From Puffinus mauretanicus (taxonomy: Eukaryota; Chordata; Aves; Procellariiformes; Procellariidae), in NCBI GenBank assembly GCA_023333565.1, contig JAJKFH010000102.1, forward strand, positions 558,001 to 622,000: a stretch of 64,000 bases of DNA, given 5' to 3'. The notes below the pieces were generated by a model. It worked only from the letters and a program-made list of their open reading frames with translations. It made no database searches and was not told the DNA's origin. The translations under genes were made by a program, and so were the position numbers. Positions 49,701 through 64,000 of this stretch are shown here, in pieces (the stretch's first letter is position 1; every line of letters starts with the position of its first letter).

Positions 49701-52700
49701 AGCAGATGCTGCATGTGGTAAGACAGGTGAAGGAGCAAGACTGCAATAACATGGGAAAGGGTAAGACAGGATTCTAATGCATCAGCAGAGCTGCATGGAC
49801 AATCCACACTGGAATAACAAGGGGTAACATAGGCGGCTTTCTGCATCAGCAGCAGTGCTATGTGGATGAATAGCTCTTTGGGTGTTTGGGTGTACTGGCA
49901 GCTGCACAGGTGCTTGGGACTAAACTGATGGAGGTGCTGCAGGTGAGGAGAAACTGCAGAGCTGCACAAAGGAAGACTGCCTGCGCTCTGCTTGGCATCA
50001 AGCAGTTGCTATTAATCTTTTACTTCCCCAAGCACTGATATTCATATAAATTATGAAGAAAAAAACAGTTCCTCAAATGCAGCAGGAAAGGCTCTTTAGC
50101 TTCATATTTATGAACTTGGATAAAAGAGAACTTGATATGAATCTGGAAAAGTGACATCTCAGTTTTATCCTGCCCATCATGATGATGAGTGCAAGTGTGG
50201 GTTTATTACTTGCTACTGACCCCTCCCTTTCCTTCGTCCTTTGTAAAGTCCTGTTTCTCAGGGAACTCCTTTTCACTCAACAGTTCAGGCTGTTCTTTGT
50301 CCTTACAGGCTTGTGATTTCCACTCGCACCAAGCCAGAAATCGCCTCATTTGCTAATAGGTATTCTAGTTAATAATAGCAAATCCATCCACTGAGGATAT
50401 TTCTGGCCTGCTTTGCAAGACAGGAATGCTGTTTTAATGGCACAATGCTGGCACGCGAGTGGAAATGCTTGTACCCATTTGTGTAGCTGCATGTTGCACA
50501 CAGTCTATGCACTCCTGAGAACTTGTGATGCCCCACATTGCTCACCACACCGTAATTACGGTGGTGGAGAGAGCATAACAATTCCATAGATAGCTGAAAA
50601 TCTCCTAGGTAGAAAGACTTGCTAAAGTTCCATGGCACAGGATTTCTGGGTATGCATTCATTTGGGGATTTGACTATGAAGAATCCAAACCAATTTTCTC
50701 AATCAGGCTTTTGATGTTGTTGTTTTAATTATTAATTACATAAGAATAGGTTTTCAAGGAAAGATAGATCAAGCCATCTCCCAAACAGCATTCAAACCAG
50801 TCTCCAAAACAGATTTTCTACAGAATGAACTATAGATCTAAACAAGAATATTACTCTCATATTTTGTCTTTTCCCAATGTCTTCTAGACGCTTAGTGAAT
50901 AATTCCGGTTTTGTTTACCTTGGCACAAATGGAGAGTAACCACTGAAGGCAATGAAACCAATCCAGTGGAAGCCCACAGCCATGAACAGACATAAGTGAG
51001 GAGAGAGCAGAGGTCCTTGGAGTTCTAATGGGCCTGCAGGCAACAGATGCAGATTTAATTAAACTTTCAGTAGCTGGATTGAACAGTTAATAGGGAAGGC
51101 TATTTCAGCCTTGGTAGAAATACAGGCTGCATTGCTAACTGAAAAAATGTCTTGAATAAGCAAACAAGAAGAAGGGTAATGCTGTAGTCAACAGCAGCTA
51201 TTGTCTGTAAGCGAACAATTGACTGTAGTAATGGACATGGCGTGGGTCCCAATGCCACAGCAGCTGTTCTCTGCACTGCTGCATATCTCAAAGTTCATGC
51301 CCATCCTGTTTCTATCACAAGTGAGACAAAGATGCATCGAGAAACATTTTTTTCTTTAAATTTGCCTTTTTTTAGCCCCAACAGATTTTTATTTCCCAAA
51401 CACTCAAAGCATGAAGTCTTCGTTCCCCTATTTCCTCCTTTTTGTTGAATTCAATCAAGGATATTAGAGAATCACAAATAAGAATGTCACATGAAGCCAA
51501 CACTGACAGTACTGCTTTCCTTCCACACTCCAGTGTTTAATTTGTCTTTAAAAAGTACAAAAAAACTCAAAGAAAATTGTCATCATCATCAAAACCCTCC
51601 CAAAGTGGAATAAAAGTTACCTTCCATTTATCCCTCATCCCCTACTTCTTCCTTGACACACACTGTCAAGACCAAAACCCCCAGGTTCCTTTCAGTAAGG
51701 GTCTGACACAAAAAAAAAGGAGGTAAGGTTGAATAAAAACTGTGAGAGGAAAGGAGGTATGAAATTAAAAGTATAATGTCATAGGAAGGCACCCTTGTAA
51801 ATGCTAAAGAAGCAAAAAGCGAAACACTATTTTGCCTTGCATTTCCCCGGCAAGCATTTACAGGGGCACATGAGTGCAACAGTTTGTTGTAATACATGCA
51901 TAGTTTTTAGTATGCGTACTCAGTTGCCTTCATTTTGCGTCCTCCTTTAACAGACTGAGGGTCTTGAGACAGACTGCAGTCCTTCCCAAGAAGAGATAAT
52001 AAAGAGAACATTGATACAAGAACTTGTTAAGACAAATGAGTTTCAGGGGAGTGATTTATGTAAAGGGTCTTGTAATCACTCCAACCCCAACACTGTCTGA
52101 CAGCAGTTGTTTTTATGAAGGAAGTTAAACACAAGAGTGACTGCTGCATAGCCCTCTCCTTCCGAAGGCTGGGTTAATTAAACAAAACAAAGCAAACCAA
52201 CAAACAGCTGGAAGGAGAACATGAAGTAGTAGCTAATGCTATCAACTGATAAAACCTGCTACATTTCAGAGGTGCATGCCATCCAGGAGTCACAAAGCCT
52301 TGGCACATTCTGCAAGATGGCGTTTGGTCATCAAAAGTTTCTGTTCCTGGGCCAGATCAGTCTATTCTCAGATGCCAGCATTGTTGTTTTGTGGAGAGCT
52401 AAGGGTGATGTGGCAAGTTTCCCATTCTCAAATGTGCTAGTATTGCTTGATTCCAGAGGTTCACAATTACCTCACAGCTTACTGTATTTCATATGGAGCC
52501 CATCAGTGGAGGAGCCTGCAGATTCGTCTTTGAGGACCAAGCTCCAGATGCATCTGAATTTCATTCTATAAGGTTGTGCAATTCCCTGTCTTCTTTCTTC
52601 CTGACTGTATCCTCCATCTCCTTCCCTTATTAACAATTCCTCATCTTATCTTTCATTGGAGCACTCCTTGGATTGATGTAAAAGCCCTAACTTAATTAGT

Positions 52701-55700
52701 CACCAAGGCAGAATTAGGATGCCCAAACCCCATCATAACACTCCACATCTACCTCTTGTACTTCCATGACGCTCTGTTGCTTTCCTTTTTTTACCTTGCT
52801 CCTTGTAGGTTTTTCTTCCTAGGAATCTCCCACTGGTCAAAAATATCACATAACCAGAAAGACAGAGGGTTTTTATTTTGTCTGAGGCCAAACAATAAAT
52901 CTAAGTGCCATGCTCTTGATCTTTTTGAGATGCTGAGGCTGCCACAGTCTTTCTGAGCCATTACAAGCAAGAGAAAAGCTGAGGAAGGGGAATGAAGTGC
53001 AGGCACCTCCTAATTTCATCCTGACACTTGGAGATCTCAGTACCAGCTGTTACAAAGTCACTGATTTTTGTTCCTTGCAGACAAAAGCAGGCATGCAGTA
53101 GATATCTAGTAACAAAAATCCACAGCACTTTTATTCTATGTGCACTGCAGGCAGCAAAACACTTTCAACAAACTTGCAGCCTCTATCAAAAGAGCAAAAG
53201 AACAAAAGCCAGAACTAGAAAATGTCCCAGAAAGAAAGCAAAGGAAATCAAGAATACTACACAAGTCTTAATTACTGTATAAGTAAGGTGTGGTAAGTCA
53301 AACTCAATGACCCTAGAAAGCAAGCCATGCTGTCCCTGCTGGAGAGAGGGACGATTAGGAAATAATGATAGGCTGAGGAACGGCATGAAAGAATATGACA
53401 AATGCTTTGGGTTTAGAATCTTCCAGAAAAAATGAGAGTGGCACAGACTTACATACACATAATAAAACTCCTCCCTCCCCAACCATAAAACCTCAGAGGC
53501 CATGATTAAGGAACTTAAGTCTATTTCTAGGCATTCACAGAATTTTGTTCAGAGCACTTAGCACATGAAAAGACCAACCTGTTGCATTGGACTAAGATGG
53601 CCTACATCTTTCATGTCTACATAGAGACGACAAAACTTTGGGTACTGCAGAAAGGAGAAAAACTCCAACCCTATAGAAATTCAAAACACCATCACTCCTC
53701 CTCTGCTTGCTAGTGTCTCATTAGCACCTCCTGCCCTCAGCTGTGTTTTAGCTTCAAAAAGTTGAGGAGTCAGTCTAGTTACAGACATACTTTCAGAGGT
53801 TTAAGAGTTCAGCTCTGGCTTATGGAGAATAGGGAAGGACCCAAATAATTGTCTTTCCCATTTTAAGGATCATGAAGGAAAATATAAGGCTATGACACTG
53901 AACAGCTGAGTAAAGAATATTGAGGAATATTCTGCCAACATCTAATATCTTACCCATTCCAGCTAGCCACCGTTAAGTTTCCAGTACACAGGAGTGAAAG
54001 TTCAGCTCATCCCTTAGTCTCTTTGCTATTTAGTTTTTCTAAGGAAAGTCTGGCATGCGCTTCCCTTCTGCACATGGCCCTCAGCAGTGCCCAGCCCCAC
54101 AGGTCATCCACAGAGCATCTTTTTGACACAACCATGCTATACCTTGTATTCCAAGCATGCTCTCAAGGTGCCTATGACCATTCCAATGGCTTCCACTTCT
54201 GCTGCACTATGATCCCAATTCTGTGGTCTGCTAGAGGCTTTAGTGTGTGCTTCACAGGGGCTCTTACACAGCAGTGCAATTACATTTCTATTAGTTTCTG
54301 ATAGAGGGATTCTTGGCATTCATACCCTGCACTGAAGCACTAGCTGAAGCAGTTAAGAAATTCTCTCCCTCCATACACAGCCTTAACGAGGCTTTTCAGA
54401 AGCATTATTCCCCTTAGAAAAAAAGAGTTTGTGATTTAAGGAGTTCAGAGGATATGTAATTGGAAACAGTTCCATCAAATAATGGCTGTAGACTGGAATT
54501 CCCTTCTTGCCCTGAGGGACATTGTACTTTGTTTCCAAGGCAGAAGAATATTAATTTCCATTGACAGAACCCTTCTTCTTTCTGAGCACTCAAACTGACC
54601 AGACCTGCCATTGAGACACAGCTGCTGACAGAAGGCAGCAGTCCCCTGTGATCAGAATTGCCATTTCTTCCACAAAATCTGTTGAGCGGGTGTTAGGCTA
54701 ACCAACTGAGACCAGGCCGTTAGCTGGTGCATATGACCATAGCCCCAGTGATTTCTGTTAACCAAATGGAGTTTGACAGAGGACTCCAAGTTTAGACATA
54801 CAAGCATGGAACAACAAATCCATTTAGTCTTACTAGGAGTTCAGGTGACTTCAGTCACCTACCATCTTGGTAGGAACACTGAACCTTATAGCACCATGCC
54901 ATGGCACTGGTGCAATGATGACTCAGAAAGACGACTACCACTTACTGCAGCACCCCCTTCAGTTTTTATTGGAAGTCTTCAGTCCGACTGCACGCCTGGG
55001 CTGACTCACTTAGCTTATAATAGCTGACATGAGTGCAGCCTGAGGAAGTGTAGCTGTAGGCCTCTGCATTGCTAAACAGACTTTTTCAACTTGGTGAAGG
55101 AGGTCTAGCAACTGCAGCGAAAACTTGTCACAAGCTGTCTGCTTTAGAGTAACCCTGAATCTGACTGCTATGAATTTTGTCATTCTCAACACAAGGATCT
55201 CACTCTAATTCTTTTTAAAGGAGAGAAACATACTCTTGCAGGTCGCAAGAATACAACTCAAGCAATGCCTAGTCTTGTTCCTAAAACATTTCTACCTGCC
55301 AGTCTTGAACTAGATGAGCCTCAATTTCTGCCTGTTCTCAGTATTTTCACATTTTTTCTTATCTAAAGGTTCCTCATGCTGCAATTTCTACTGGTGAGAG
55401 TAAACTAAGCTATCGAACACAAGCAAAAGGGTAATTTCCCTTTTTGTAATCCAATCAACTGCAACAGTTTAGTCAGAAGTGCAGAAAGACTAATGCAAAA
55501 TTATAAAGAATCAAATAGAAGTTTATGGAGGATCTAAAAGCAGTAAAATGACATACTCTTGTGGAAACTCACATAATCCAGCTTGTATGCTTTTTCTAGG
55601 ACAGCAGAATAAGCTTAAGGAAACCAGTCATCTTTCAAGGAACGTTGGTTTCTGAGGACGTGCTGCAGTCATATGTGGCATCTTCAGCTTACCTGCAATC

Positions 55701-58700
55701 TATAGTCAAGCAGGACAGCTCTTAGTTCCTATCCAAAATGGCTTAGTGATCTGAGCATTTATTTTCAAAAGGGGTTCAGTTCAAAGCAAAGAAACTGGCT
55801 TCTCAGGAGCTCAAGGTGGAGCAGCAAATCTCGGATTTGAAATCTGAACGTCAGCGTTCCCATTTCTGAATGAATTAAAAAGGCTGAGTCTTCCAAAGTC
55901 ACCAAGAGACTTCAGGTGCTTAGCTTCCATTAACACTCATGGAAAAGGAACAGTTAGATCCTCCTAGGCAGACTTGAATCCCTAAATGATCTTCCAGTAT
56001 ATTTTGCAAGAGAAAGGCTGGCTCAAAGCTCCGTCTTACACAGCTGTGCCGCATACTGACTGCCAAATCCCACCTAAGAGATGGCTAGACATCAATGGCA
56101 CTCCCTCTGTTTCTCTTTCCCTCCTACCCCCCTTGTAAAGCACTTAGGGAATTAATGGAAGTATTAAAGAAGTTGCTTATTGTTCTTATTCCAAACAGCT
56201 GCTCTACCTTAATTTTACAAAAGATATTAGTAGCGCCACAGAGGGCAAGGTATCTCCGCTGTCGTCTTTGCCCAGTTATGCCCCTCACACAGGTTGGGGA
56301 CTCAAGACACTTAAGTTTAGCATCAAGACATTAATTGTTATCTCTTTCACATTTTCTCCAGCAATCAGGTTTCTAACATTTTCCGCTCCCCAATATGAAT
56401 GCAATCACGTATGTATCCATGGTCACCACTACTGCATGAGAAAGGGCACATGATATGTCCCAGATCAATGAATAGCATTGCAATGTCTTTCTCATAGCTA
56501 CAGCGTGAAAGCAGACATCATAATGCCAGTAGATGGGGTGCGTGGGGGAGAGGAGGTGGGTGTGTCTTCACAGGTAGTTTTGGACTGTACTAACACCCTT
56601 TTACAGGGAGGTAAGCTTCTGTTTAGCAAGATGGATCATGCTACTACATGAGGGAGAAAACACAGGTCTTAGTCCATGATGATGGAATTGCGCTACCAGA
56701 ATAACAGCACCTAGTGGCTAGTCTCCAAGAGGATAGGTTCTCCATGTTAAGAAGTAACACAGATTAGTTAGAATTCAGAAGCCCTTTCCATTGAGCACAA
56801 GCATAAGGAGTTCTTGTAATCTCTCTCTGGCACCATTTGAGAATATTTATGAACACTAAAACTGGCTAAGAAACCACCCACACATTTTCAATGTATCATA
56901 AGGTCTCATGAGAACCTATATCTTTTAATAAAATGTGACACTTAAGAATCAGCAAACTCTTTTTGTTCTTAGATTTTCCATTGGAAGGTCATTAAAAAAA
57001 GTTAACCAACATGTAAAGATCTTTAAGTGTTCCTTCTGGGCCAAAAAGCACTTCTTGTCAGGAGAATGTTTGGACTCCAGCAATTTTTGACCAGTTGTTG
57101 TTTAATGAACTGTCATTCAGACAAAAACTTGAATGCTTTGACTTCTTTTGCTTCAAGTGATATGGGTCATGTCATTGGAGCAAGCTGTCAGAAAACGACT
57201 CAACAATTTTGCCTCTAATTGTACCCATTAACAGAGCAGGGAAACTTCCTACTCATTATTCCAAGAATAGCAACAATGCCTTTTCAAAGGGGATTAGCTG
57301 AAATTTCAAGTGTGCCAGTACTCCTCAACTCTGAAAGCTCTTCCATTGACGCCAAGCAGCAAGATTAGTCTGCAGGGGGAGGGAGCCTGCACAGCAGTGA
57401 TGTGCTGTTCAGGATTGAACACATAAGTTGCAATGTGATGAAAACTCCTAGCTGTTCCATGTGAGTAAGCACAGTTATAGCAAGATGGCCTTCCTACTGG
57501 CAAGCTCAGCAGAAGAACTCGCGCCTGTGGGAATCTGCAAAGGCTAACAACCTTTTCAAACCTAAAACCAAAGAAAAGGCACAATGCTAGAACAACATGG
57601 AAGGGGGAAAAAGGCTGCTTTCCATTCCGTGTGCATCGTATGGCCCGTTGGTTTCATGTTCTTTCCTCACACTGGAAATTCCACATAAAGGAATATGTGT
57701 TGGGATCAATCACAGAAGGGGATAAACCTCATTATGTTCAGGCTGCATTTTGTTTGTCTGTGTTGTTTGATAAGGAGAGAATGTCTCAAATGCTTGTATG
57801 AAATTTTGTTGTGTTTGTTCCTGTTGGCTGGCTGAGGCTTCCATTTTACTGGGTCTCCATTTTATATTTTCCTTTGCTTGCAGTAGCTGTTAGTGACAAT
57901 CAGTTAGTAAAAGAGATTTATTGTTGCCTGTTAGGGCATGTTGCAACTTTTCAGTCTGATTATTTTATTATATCAACCCAAATTAAGTAACTTGCTTATG
58001 CTGCACTTCTTACCTCCTGATATACCTTCTGCCTGAATGGAAGCAGGCAAGATGTGAGGACTCAAGTAGATTGTTAATGTGTGCCTTGGGGAAAGTTAAC
58101 ATTTTTAATGATCCCATGAAATAAACCCAAGTTCTAGACATACCATTTATCTCTAGTTTTCTTTGTGCATTTGTGCCATCTGCTTTTTGCAGTGTAGTAG
58201 GAGAGATGGAGAATGTTTGGTTTAAGTAAGCCTGGAGACTGGAGGAAATAATCCCAATGACACCTACGCATTCTCACGGAGATCCTCTTTTAGGTCAAGC
58301 AGGAGAGGGCTCTTTCTCCATAAGAAGACATCAGGGGCTCCATTTCTCTACTCTCAGCATACAAGCAGATGTTTAGCCAGGTGCTGCTGTGCCCATTTGT
58401 ACACTGCTGCAAGACTTTTACGAGCTTTAGTGGTGATTTCAACAGAAAGGTATTGCTTATTTGGTGTGCTGACAAATAACTAGAGGTTCTTACTGGGTTA
58501 TTGAAGCTATATGTTCTCTTCTGGAGAGAAGGAGGCTGGTTAAAATACGTGTAAAGCTAGCCTATTAGTAACAACTGAGCAGTACAGGTCAGATTCATTC
58601 CTGTTCCTGTGGTTTATCAGTGACGTGAACCATTTCATTCCAGTTCATTTTGTGTTGCCTTTGCTACTTGTAATGAATGGATTGGTTTGCTCAGCCTGGA

Positions 58701-61700
58701 AGGACCAGGTTTATACTGCTCAGGTTCAAGGCCTTTTTCTGGTTATGTGAGCTCATTTGGTATTCCAATGACAGGTTACATAGCATCTGCAGCCCTCTCA
58801 GAGCAAAGATAATACTTAATTCAGATAGGCACAGCATGGTGCTTCTGAGACAGACATACTCTTTTGGGACCACGGTTTAGGCTATGTAGAAGAGCACCAG
58901 GATTCAGATGCCATTCTTTTCAAGGAGAGGTGCCCAGTTCTGTTCCTTGAGGCTGCTATCCAGTAAAGGAACTTACAGTGACCTTTAGGGGAGCACCTGG
59001 CCAGGTGAGCTACTGGGCAGAAGTGACTTGCAGTCTGTTGTCTAGAAAGTTTCTCCCTCATTTAAAGAAGCTTTTTGCTCTGCAAATTATCACAAATCAG
59101 GGCAGGGAGAAGCAGTATGGGAGGGCTAGATTTGACGACTACAAGCTTTAGCGGTTAAGCGTAGGTTGTTTCTGTCTCTTGATCAGTACACACGTTCTTC
59201 ACCCCCCAACTTGTTGAATTTTTTGTGCTGGTTTCTTCCTCTCCTGTGAAATTAATTCTTTTGGCTCCTGTTCAATATGGTGTTAAATACCTACTTAATC
59301 CTTTACAGTAGTTTCAGCTGAGAGGAAGCTTGGGCTATTGCTTAGAAACCAGGACTGAGGTGTTAGAAAGGTAGGAGCTTCATGGCACAGGCAAGCTTGC
59401 TGTGTGACAGTGGGAAAATTGTATTGCCTTGCTTTACTTTAGCATCCCCCTGTGTGACTAGATGAGCGTTACTCATTTCCCTTGCAGGGGGTAGCACGAG
59501 GTGTCTGCTAGTGGGGTTTGTAAAGAGCTTTGAGAACGCTGCCTTTGAAAGATGAACAGTTTTGCTGCAGCGAGCGCTGCATGACTGGACATGTTTGACA
59601 GCACTTTGTGGAGCCAAGAAATGAGTGGGACTGTGCATTATTGTCACAAAGGGGAGACAGTTTCTGAGACAGCTTTTGAAGTTGAATTCTATATATCATT
59701 TTAATGCAAGAATATATTTTAATTTAGACAAAATACAAGGCGCCACAACTTCAAAAATTAGAGTAGAGGCTGAATCAAACAGTCATACTGGAACATTCCT
59801 AGTGCTGCCCCAGAGCTAGCACTGAGCTTTGGATCTTGAGAGCGTCTGTTGGACGGAGTCACATACTATGCTTAACAACTCCATTTTCTCTTCGAGTCAG
59901 GTTAGGTGGAACAGTTTGAGGTACAAACACTATTTTGTGAGAGAGCTCTCAGGATGGCAGTTTTAAGTTACTTACCCACATCCCTATTTTTTCCAGCACC
60001 TCAAAGCAAGCATAGTGATTAAGACATATGAGTGATAACACGAATTCCTATCCCAACAGGTGGAAGACGGACCCTGAAAAGAGGCAAGAGTTGCCTGGGA
60101 AAGCTCAAGGAAAACAAAAACAGTGAGAGTGTTCTGCTAGTCTCTGACAAAGATTAATAAAATTTTTGTTTTTTAAATTATTTTTTGATGATTAAATCTA
60201 TAGATGGGTATGGCATTCCAAATACAATGGTACAATCTGCCAGTGAGAATACTAAGAAAAAAATTTGGAGGCTGAAATTCAGATCCAGCTTAGCATTTTT
60301 GCAGGTAAGTTTTGGATTCAGAGCTCATTTGGGAAGGGAGAGAGGCATAGGTTCAAGTCCCTGCAGATTCAGAGCAAAGGTTTTCCTCTCCAGTCACTCT
60401 GAATTAGGTAGAAGAGGAACACAGCTCATTCAGTCTTCCACATGCTGTAACAACAACTGGAAAAGCCCATTATGCAGGTCATACACGACAATCAGAGGTC
60501 TCCTTTTGGCCTTCTGCCACATTCATGAGAGGACGATGTAAGACAAGATATGAGATAACTAAACATAGACATCATTCCTGCTGCTCTTTTTGCTTCAAAC
60601 GGAATTTAGCCCTGGTGAGAAGTTCAGAATTGACGTTACTAAGGCCTGAGATTTCCTGTTTACCTCAGAAAACAAGCACAGCACAGGCCATGGTAGCTCA
60701 GGCTTCCATGGAGTGCCTCAACAAATCACGGTCACCCCTCATCCAAAGGGACGTACCGCAGGAGCATGGGGGGTGGCATCCTTGCAGCCACCACCACTTC
60801 GCTCTTTCAAAGCGTCTTCAGCCCAAGGATCAAAGGTCTTTCCAGACATTCCTAAATTATGTGCCTACCACCCGCAAGAGGTTCACTGATCTCAGTGAGG
60901 AGATGGGGCAACTAAGAACTACTGCTTTTTTTTTCCTAGAAGTGAAGCACGCACCGCCTTCTACTGCAAGCTGTGCCTGCTCTCAGCATCAACGTAATGG
61001 GACACAGTAAGTCATGTAATATGGCACGCAGACTCTGTACAGATAAGTGGGACAGTTCACACCTCTCTTGCTGTTGCTTCAGTCTTTTTGTGGCTCGTGC
61101 TAGATCATATGTTGTGGATTATATGTGAGGCACAGATTTTTCAGAACTGCATGCCTGCACACATAATCCCTCTCTAAACCCATGTTAAAGAAGTATTCAG
61201 CATGGGATCATTAGGGGCTCTTAAGATCAGGCTGTTGATTCTGCTACCCATAGAAAAATATTCCCATTTGAAAGTGTTTAGTTACATATATAAAAAGATT
61301 AAAGACAGAGAGGACAACATAGGCATTGCTAGGGGAGGCTGCTGTGTGAGAAGCCATATTGTTTACTGATTCTCCTGCTTGAAGTGGCAATAAATGACAT
61401 TTGTCATGCAACAGACACAAGAATAAGATCTGTTCATAAGTAGAAAGAGCCTTCATTTGAATGCAGATAGTTAGCATTTAAGTCAGGACAACCCTTAAGA
61501 GCTGAATTGGCTAGGATTCACTGCATGGGACTTGAAATCAGATTATATACAAACTCAGTGGAAATACTGTTTTAGTAGGAGTTGGAGCAGATCCCAGATG
61601 AATAACAATCAGATTCCATTTCAACCGTTACTCTTGGCTAGCTGCTTCTTTTGTATGTGCTGGGAAAGATTAAAAAGTTTGGAAACAGTATTCGTGTGGT

Positions 61701-62499
61701 GTCTTATCGCAGTTCAGGGGCATTCTCTGTCTCTCTCACTGTACCAGAAGTGCTAACAGTTTAATAAGACCAAGGTTTGGAGTTTAACAGTGTGATGTTA
61801 AAGGATTGCATATGGCCAGCCAGGGTACATTCTGTTTCAATCAAACCCATTCTGCCTTGAGAAAACTTGAAGGACAAAGGATGATTAGAGGTAGAATTGA
61901 TGCCTACACAAGCAAGTAGGTGGTCAAAGACATTACAAGCTTTATTTACCCTTTTCTGGCTAGCATATTCATAGCAGTTGTTATGTGTTTCCTCTGAAAA
62001 GAGTAAGAATTGCATAGAGGCCTCCAAAATCCTCCCTTATGTACTGTGCCTTGGACTCTGTACAGAGGTCTCCCTGTGCATCATTGGAAACCTTTCGGTT
62101 TTCTGGAATCCTTCCAGGTTTTTTGCTTATAGGGAATCTCCTAGTACATGCCTATGTTTTATTTATGGGGTATCTTCTACTATGGTTAACCTTTGCTAGA
62201 ATCTCTGATCTTGTCTCAGAACTGTTGATAAGCGGATTGCATGGAAACATTACCATGGCACCTATGAAGTTCTCCAATAGAGCTGGACAAACTGATTCTA
62301 GAGTAAGAAATACCACAAAGTTCACTGACTATATTATTCATTGATTTTCACTTTATTCACACAGCTACAGAGAGAATAAAAACAAATTATAAAATGACTC
62401 AATTAATGTCATTTGCCTAGCTACTGTATAAGAACAGAATCCTGCTTCTCCTGATATCAAGGGCTGTCATTCCCATTAAACTTGATGATTAGATAGGAG

Positions 62500-62590
62500 C
62501 TACAAGTCTCCAAACCAGATCCATCTGTGCATAGGCTGTGTAAATGCCATTGATGCCAATAAATTTACCGTAGGGTTGTATTTTGCCTTA
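62500..62590 (+). repeat. Possible ancient amniote repeat relic
   Basis: CAAACCAGATCCATCTGTGC, GGCTGTGTAAATGCCATTGA and TGCCAATAAATTTACCGTAG keep the order of the 'ccagatc...tggtgtaaatnnncattgangccaatg...tttac' family. Diverged. Confidence 0.35.
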
Positions 62591-64000
62591 AGTGTCCTTT
62601 TAGATGATTCTTCTCCACAAAATCCAGTCTCCCATTGGTACTTCAGTTTCACTGTAACACAAATTCACCCTGGGTTTGACTACTGATTTTTTTTAAATAG
62701 CCTTATATCTTGAAAACACACAAAGGCATTTTCAGCTATGTAAGCAGTGAAAGCTGTCTACTCCAGACAACATCTTAACAATGGTACCTGAAACATGCAA
62801 TTGAATCATGGCATACAGTTACACCCCGTGGCTGAAGCAGCAAAAAAACCCTATTTTTTTCTCTGTTGATGCCTTTTATACAATTCAGCACTGTTTTGCA
62901 AAGAGGCTTGAGCTGTCCTATGACAGTAATCACTATGAAATCTCAATAAATGCTAGAAAAGCGTGGTCCATTCCAAGTGCAGCCTAACCATGAGACTCCA
63001 ATCTGTAATACAACCTGTTTTTCAAGATGGGAAATTCTGTCTCTGTCCAACTAAGAATGGGTCACTGTTTGGAAGTGAGTGTGGGAATAGAATCCAAGTC
63101 CTGCTATCATAAGACCTGAAGAGAAAGACAGTCTCTTCCACTTAAGTTATTTGAAGAACATTACTTTGGCAAGAAAAGAAAAATTATTGCTATTCTAAGA
63201 CCTTGCAGGTTCCAAAATAACATCACTCTGGAACATCCCGACATACTCTTCTAGTGAGCCTTGTCTGTGCTGAGTCAAAACTCTGGCAATATGATCTTCA
63301 CTGTCTTAGTACTGTATAGTGCAGAGACAAGTGGTACACAAGAAGAAAATTCTTAAGGCAGTGGTTGTTCCTAGAGATACAGGAATTAAAGTGCCTAGTA
63401 ACTGAGGACATAGAAACAGGGTGTGAAATATCTTATGTATTCCAGTTATTCTGTTAATTTACTTTGGAAAAAAGAGATGGTGGTCTTCAACATGCCTAAA
63501 AAGGTGGAAGAATTCAATTGTTGTGCACAAAGGTGCAAAACCCAAGCAAATGCCCTCAAATTCACAATGGCATCAATTACCATGAGCTTGGGAATTTGGA
63601 AGTTATGCTTCAAATTATGGAGTAAAGCAGAAACAGAATAAATAAAACACAGCCAAGTATGACATTGCCTTTACAGAGTGTCATGGAATGAAATAGCAAA
63701 GCAGTCGATACCACACTTAACCAGAGGATAATTTTGCAAGGGGAAGAGAAAAGGCTTTAGAATCTGCCCTTTCCTTAAGGAGTCAAACCTAAAGCTTTTT
63801 ATGTATTTGCTGCCCCCTACCCCCACACTCCACTGTGCTTCCTTAAAGGAGGGAGCCTGGCACCAGCAGAGGGAATTCCACAGCAGCACAATTAAAAAAT
63901 GCTATCAATGAGAGAAACTTCTGACTTGCAAAATCAACTTAAGTTTTTTTTCAGTATTCTGCTTTATACAAAATGCCTGTATCTCAGGACTGTAATATAC

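Larger units (their letters stand above)
34799..64000 (+). other. IQSEC3: IQSEC3 intron 1, partial
   Basis: It begins with the donor GTAAGTGAG and runs at least 29 kb to the right edge. I searched for the next conserved segments, including the IQ-motif region and the Sec7 domain, and saw none on the plus strand. The DNA is AT-rich and holds simple repeats and many decayed ancient repeats, densest at about 36-45 kb. Open frames are short. The two longest that deserve mention are at 43609-44040 (minus) and 60525-61010 (plus). The latter is Cys/His/Ser-rich, unrecognised and probably chance. Confidence 0.75.

Noticed and set aside
60525..61010. 161-codon plus-strand frame in IQSEC3 intron 1
   Set aside because: It is rich in Cys, His and Ser with no coherent motif spacing, and I found no family resemblance. 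Probably chance.
1..64000. Bacterial-type systems, CRISPR arrays, operons, phage or plasmid modules
   Set aside because: The window is vertebrate chromosomal DNA. No regularly spaced repeats of CRISPR type and no compact gene strings are present.

Overview
This is vertebrate nuclear DNA, most likely from a bird or a closely related sauropsid. The arguments are large introns, two CpG-island promoters in an AT-rich background, a low density of young transposons, only old decayed MIR-like and other amniote repeats, and WASHC1 lying next to IQSEC3. There is no sign of bacterial, plasmid or phage organisation. Almost all of the short open frames are chance frames in non-coding DNA.

Layout. Positions 1-3403 are intron 2 of WASHC1, which is on the minus strand; its later exons lie off the left edge. 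The first coding exon of WASHC1 is at 3404-3557. Intron 1 runs from 3558 to 15724. A non-coding first exon and a CpG-island promoter lie at about 15180-16260. Positions 16260-33700 are intergenic, between two divergent genes about 18 kb apart. The main structure there is a large imperfect inverted repeat (about 28085-28650 against 29075-29640). A second CpG island at about 33720-34830 holds the promoter and first coding exon of IQSEC3 (plus strand, 34302-34798). The rest of the window, 34799-64000, is IQSEC3 intron 1. I recognise no further IQSEC3 exon there.

Function. WASHC1 encodes the Arp2/3-activating subunit of the endosomal WASH complex and is broadly expressed, which fits its NRF1/ETS-type promoter. 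IQSEC3 (BRAG3) encodes an ARF guanine-nucleotide exchange factor of inhibitory synapses. They share a divergent layout, but the sequence does not show that they share regulation. I see no complete protein-coding gene and no convincing tRNA, rRNA, CRISPR or intact mobile element. The least explained features are the inverted repeat, a start-codon-bearing CATG used in both directions in the WASHC1 island, and an orphan exon-like frame antisense to IQSEC3 intron 1.
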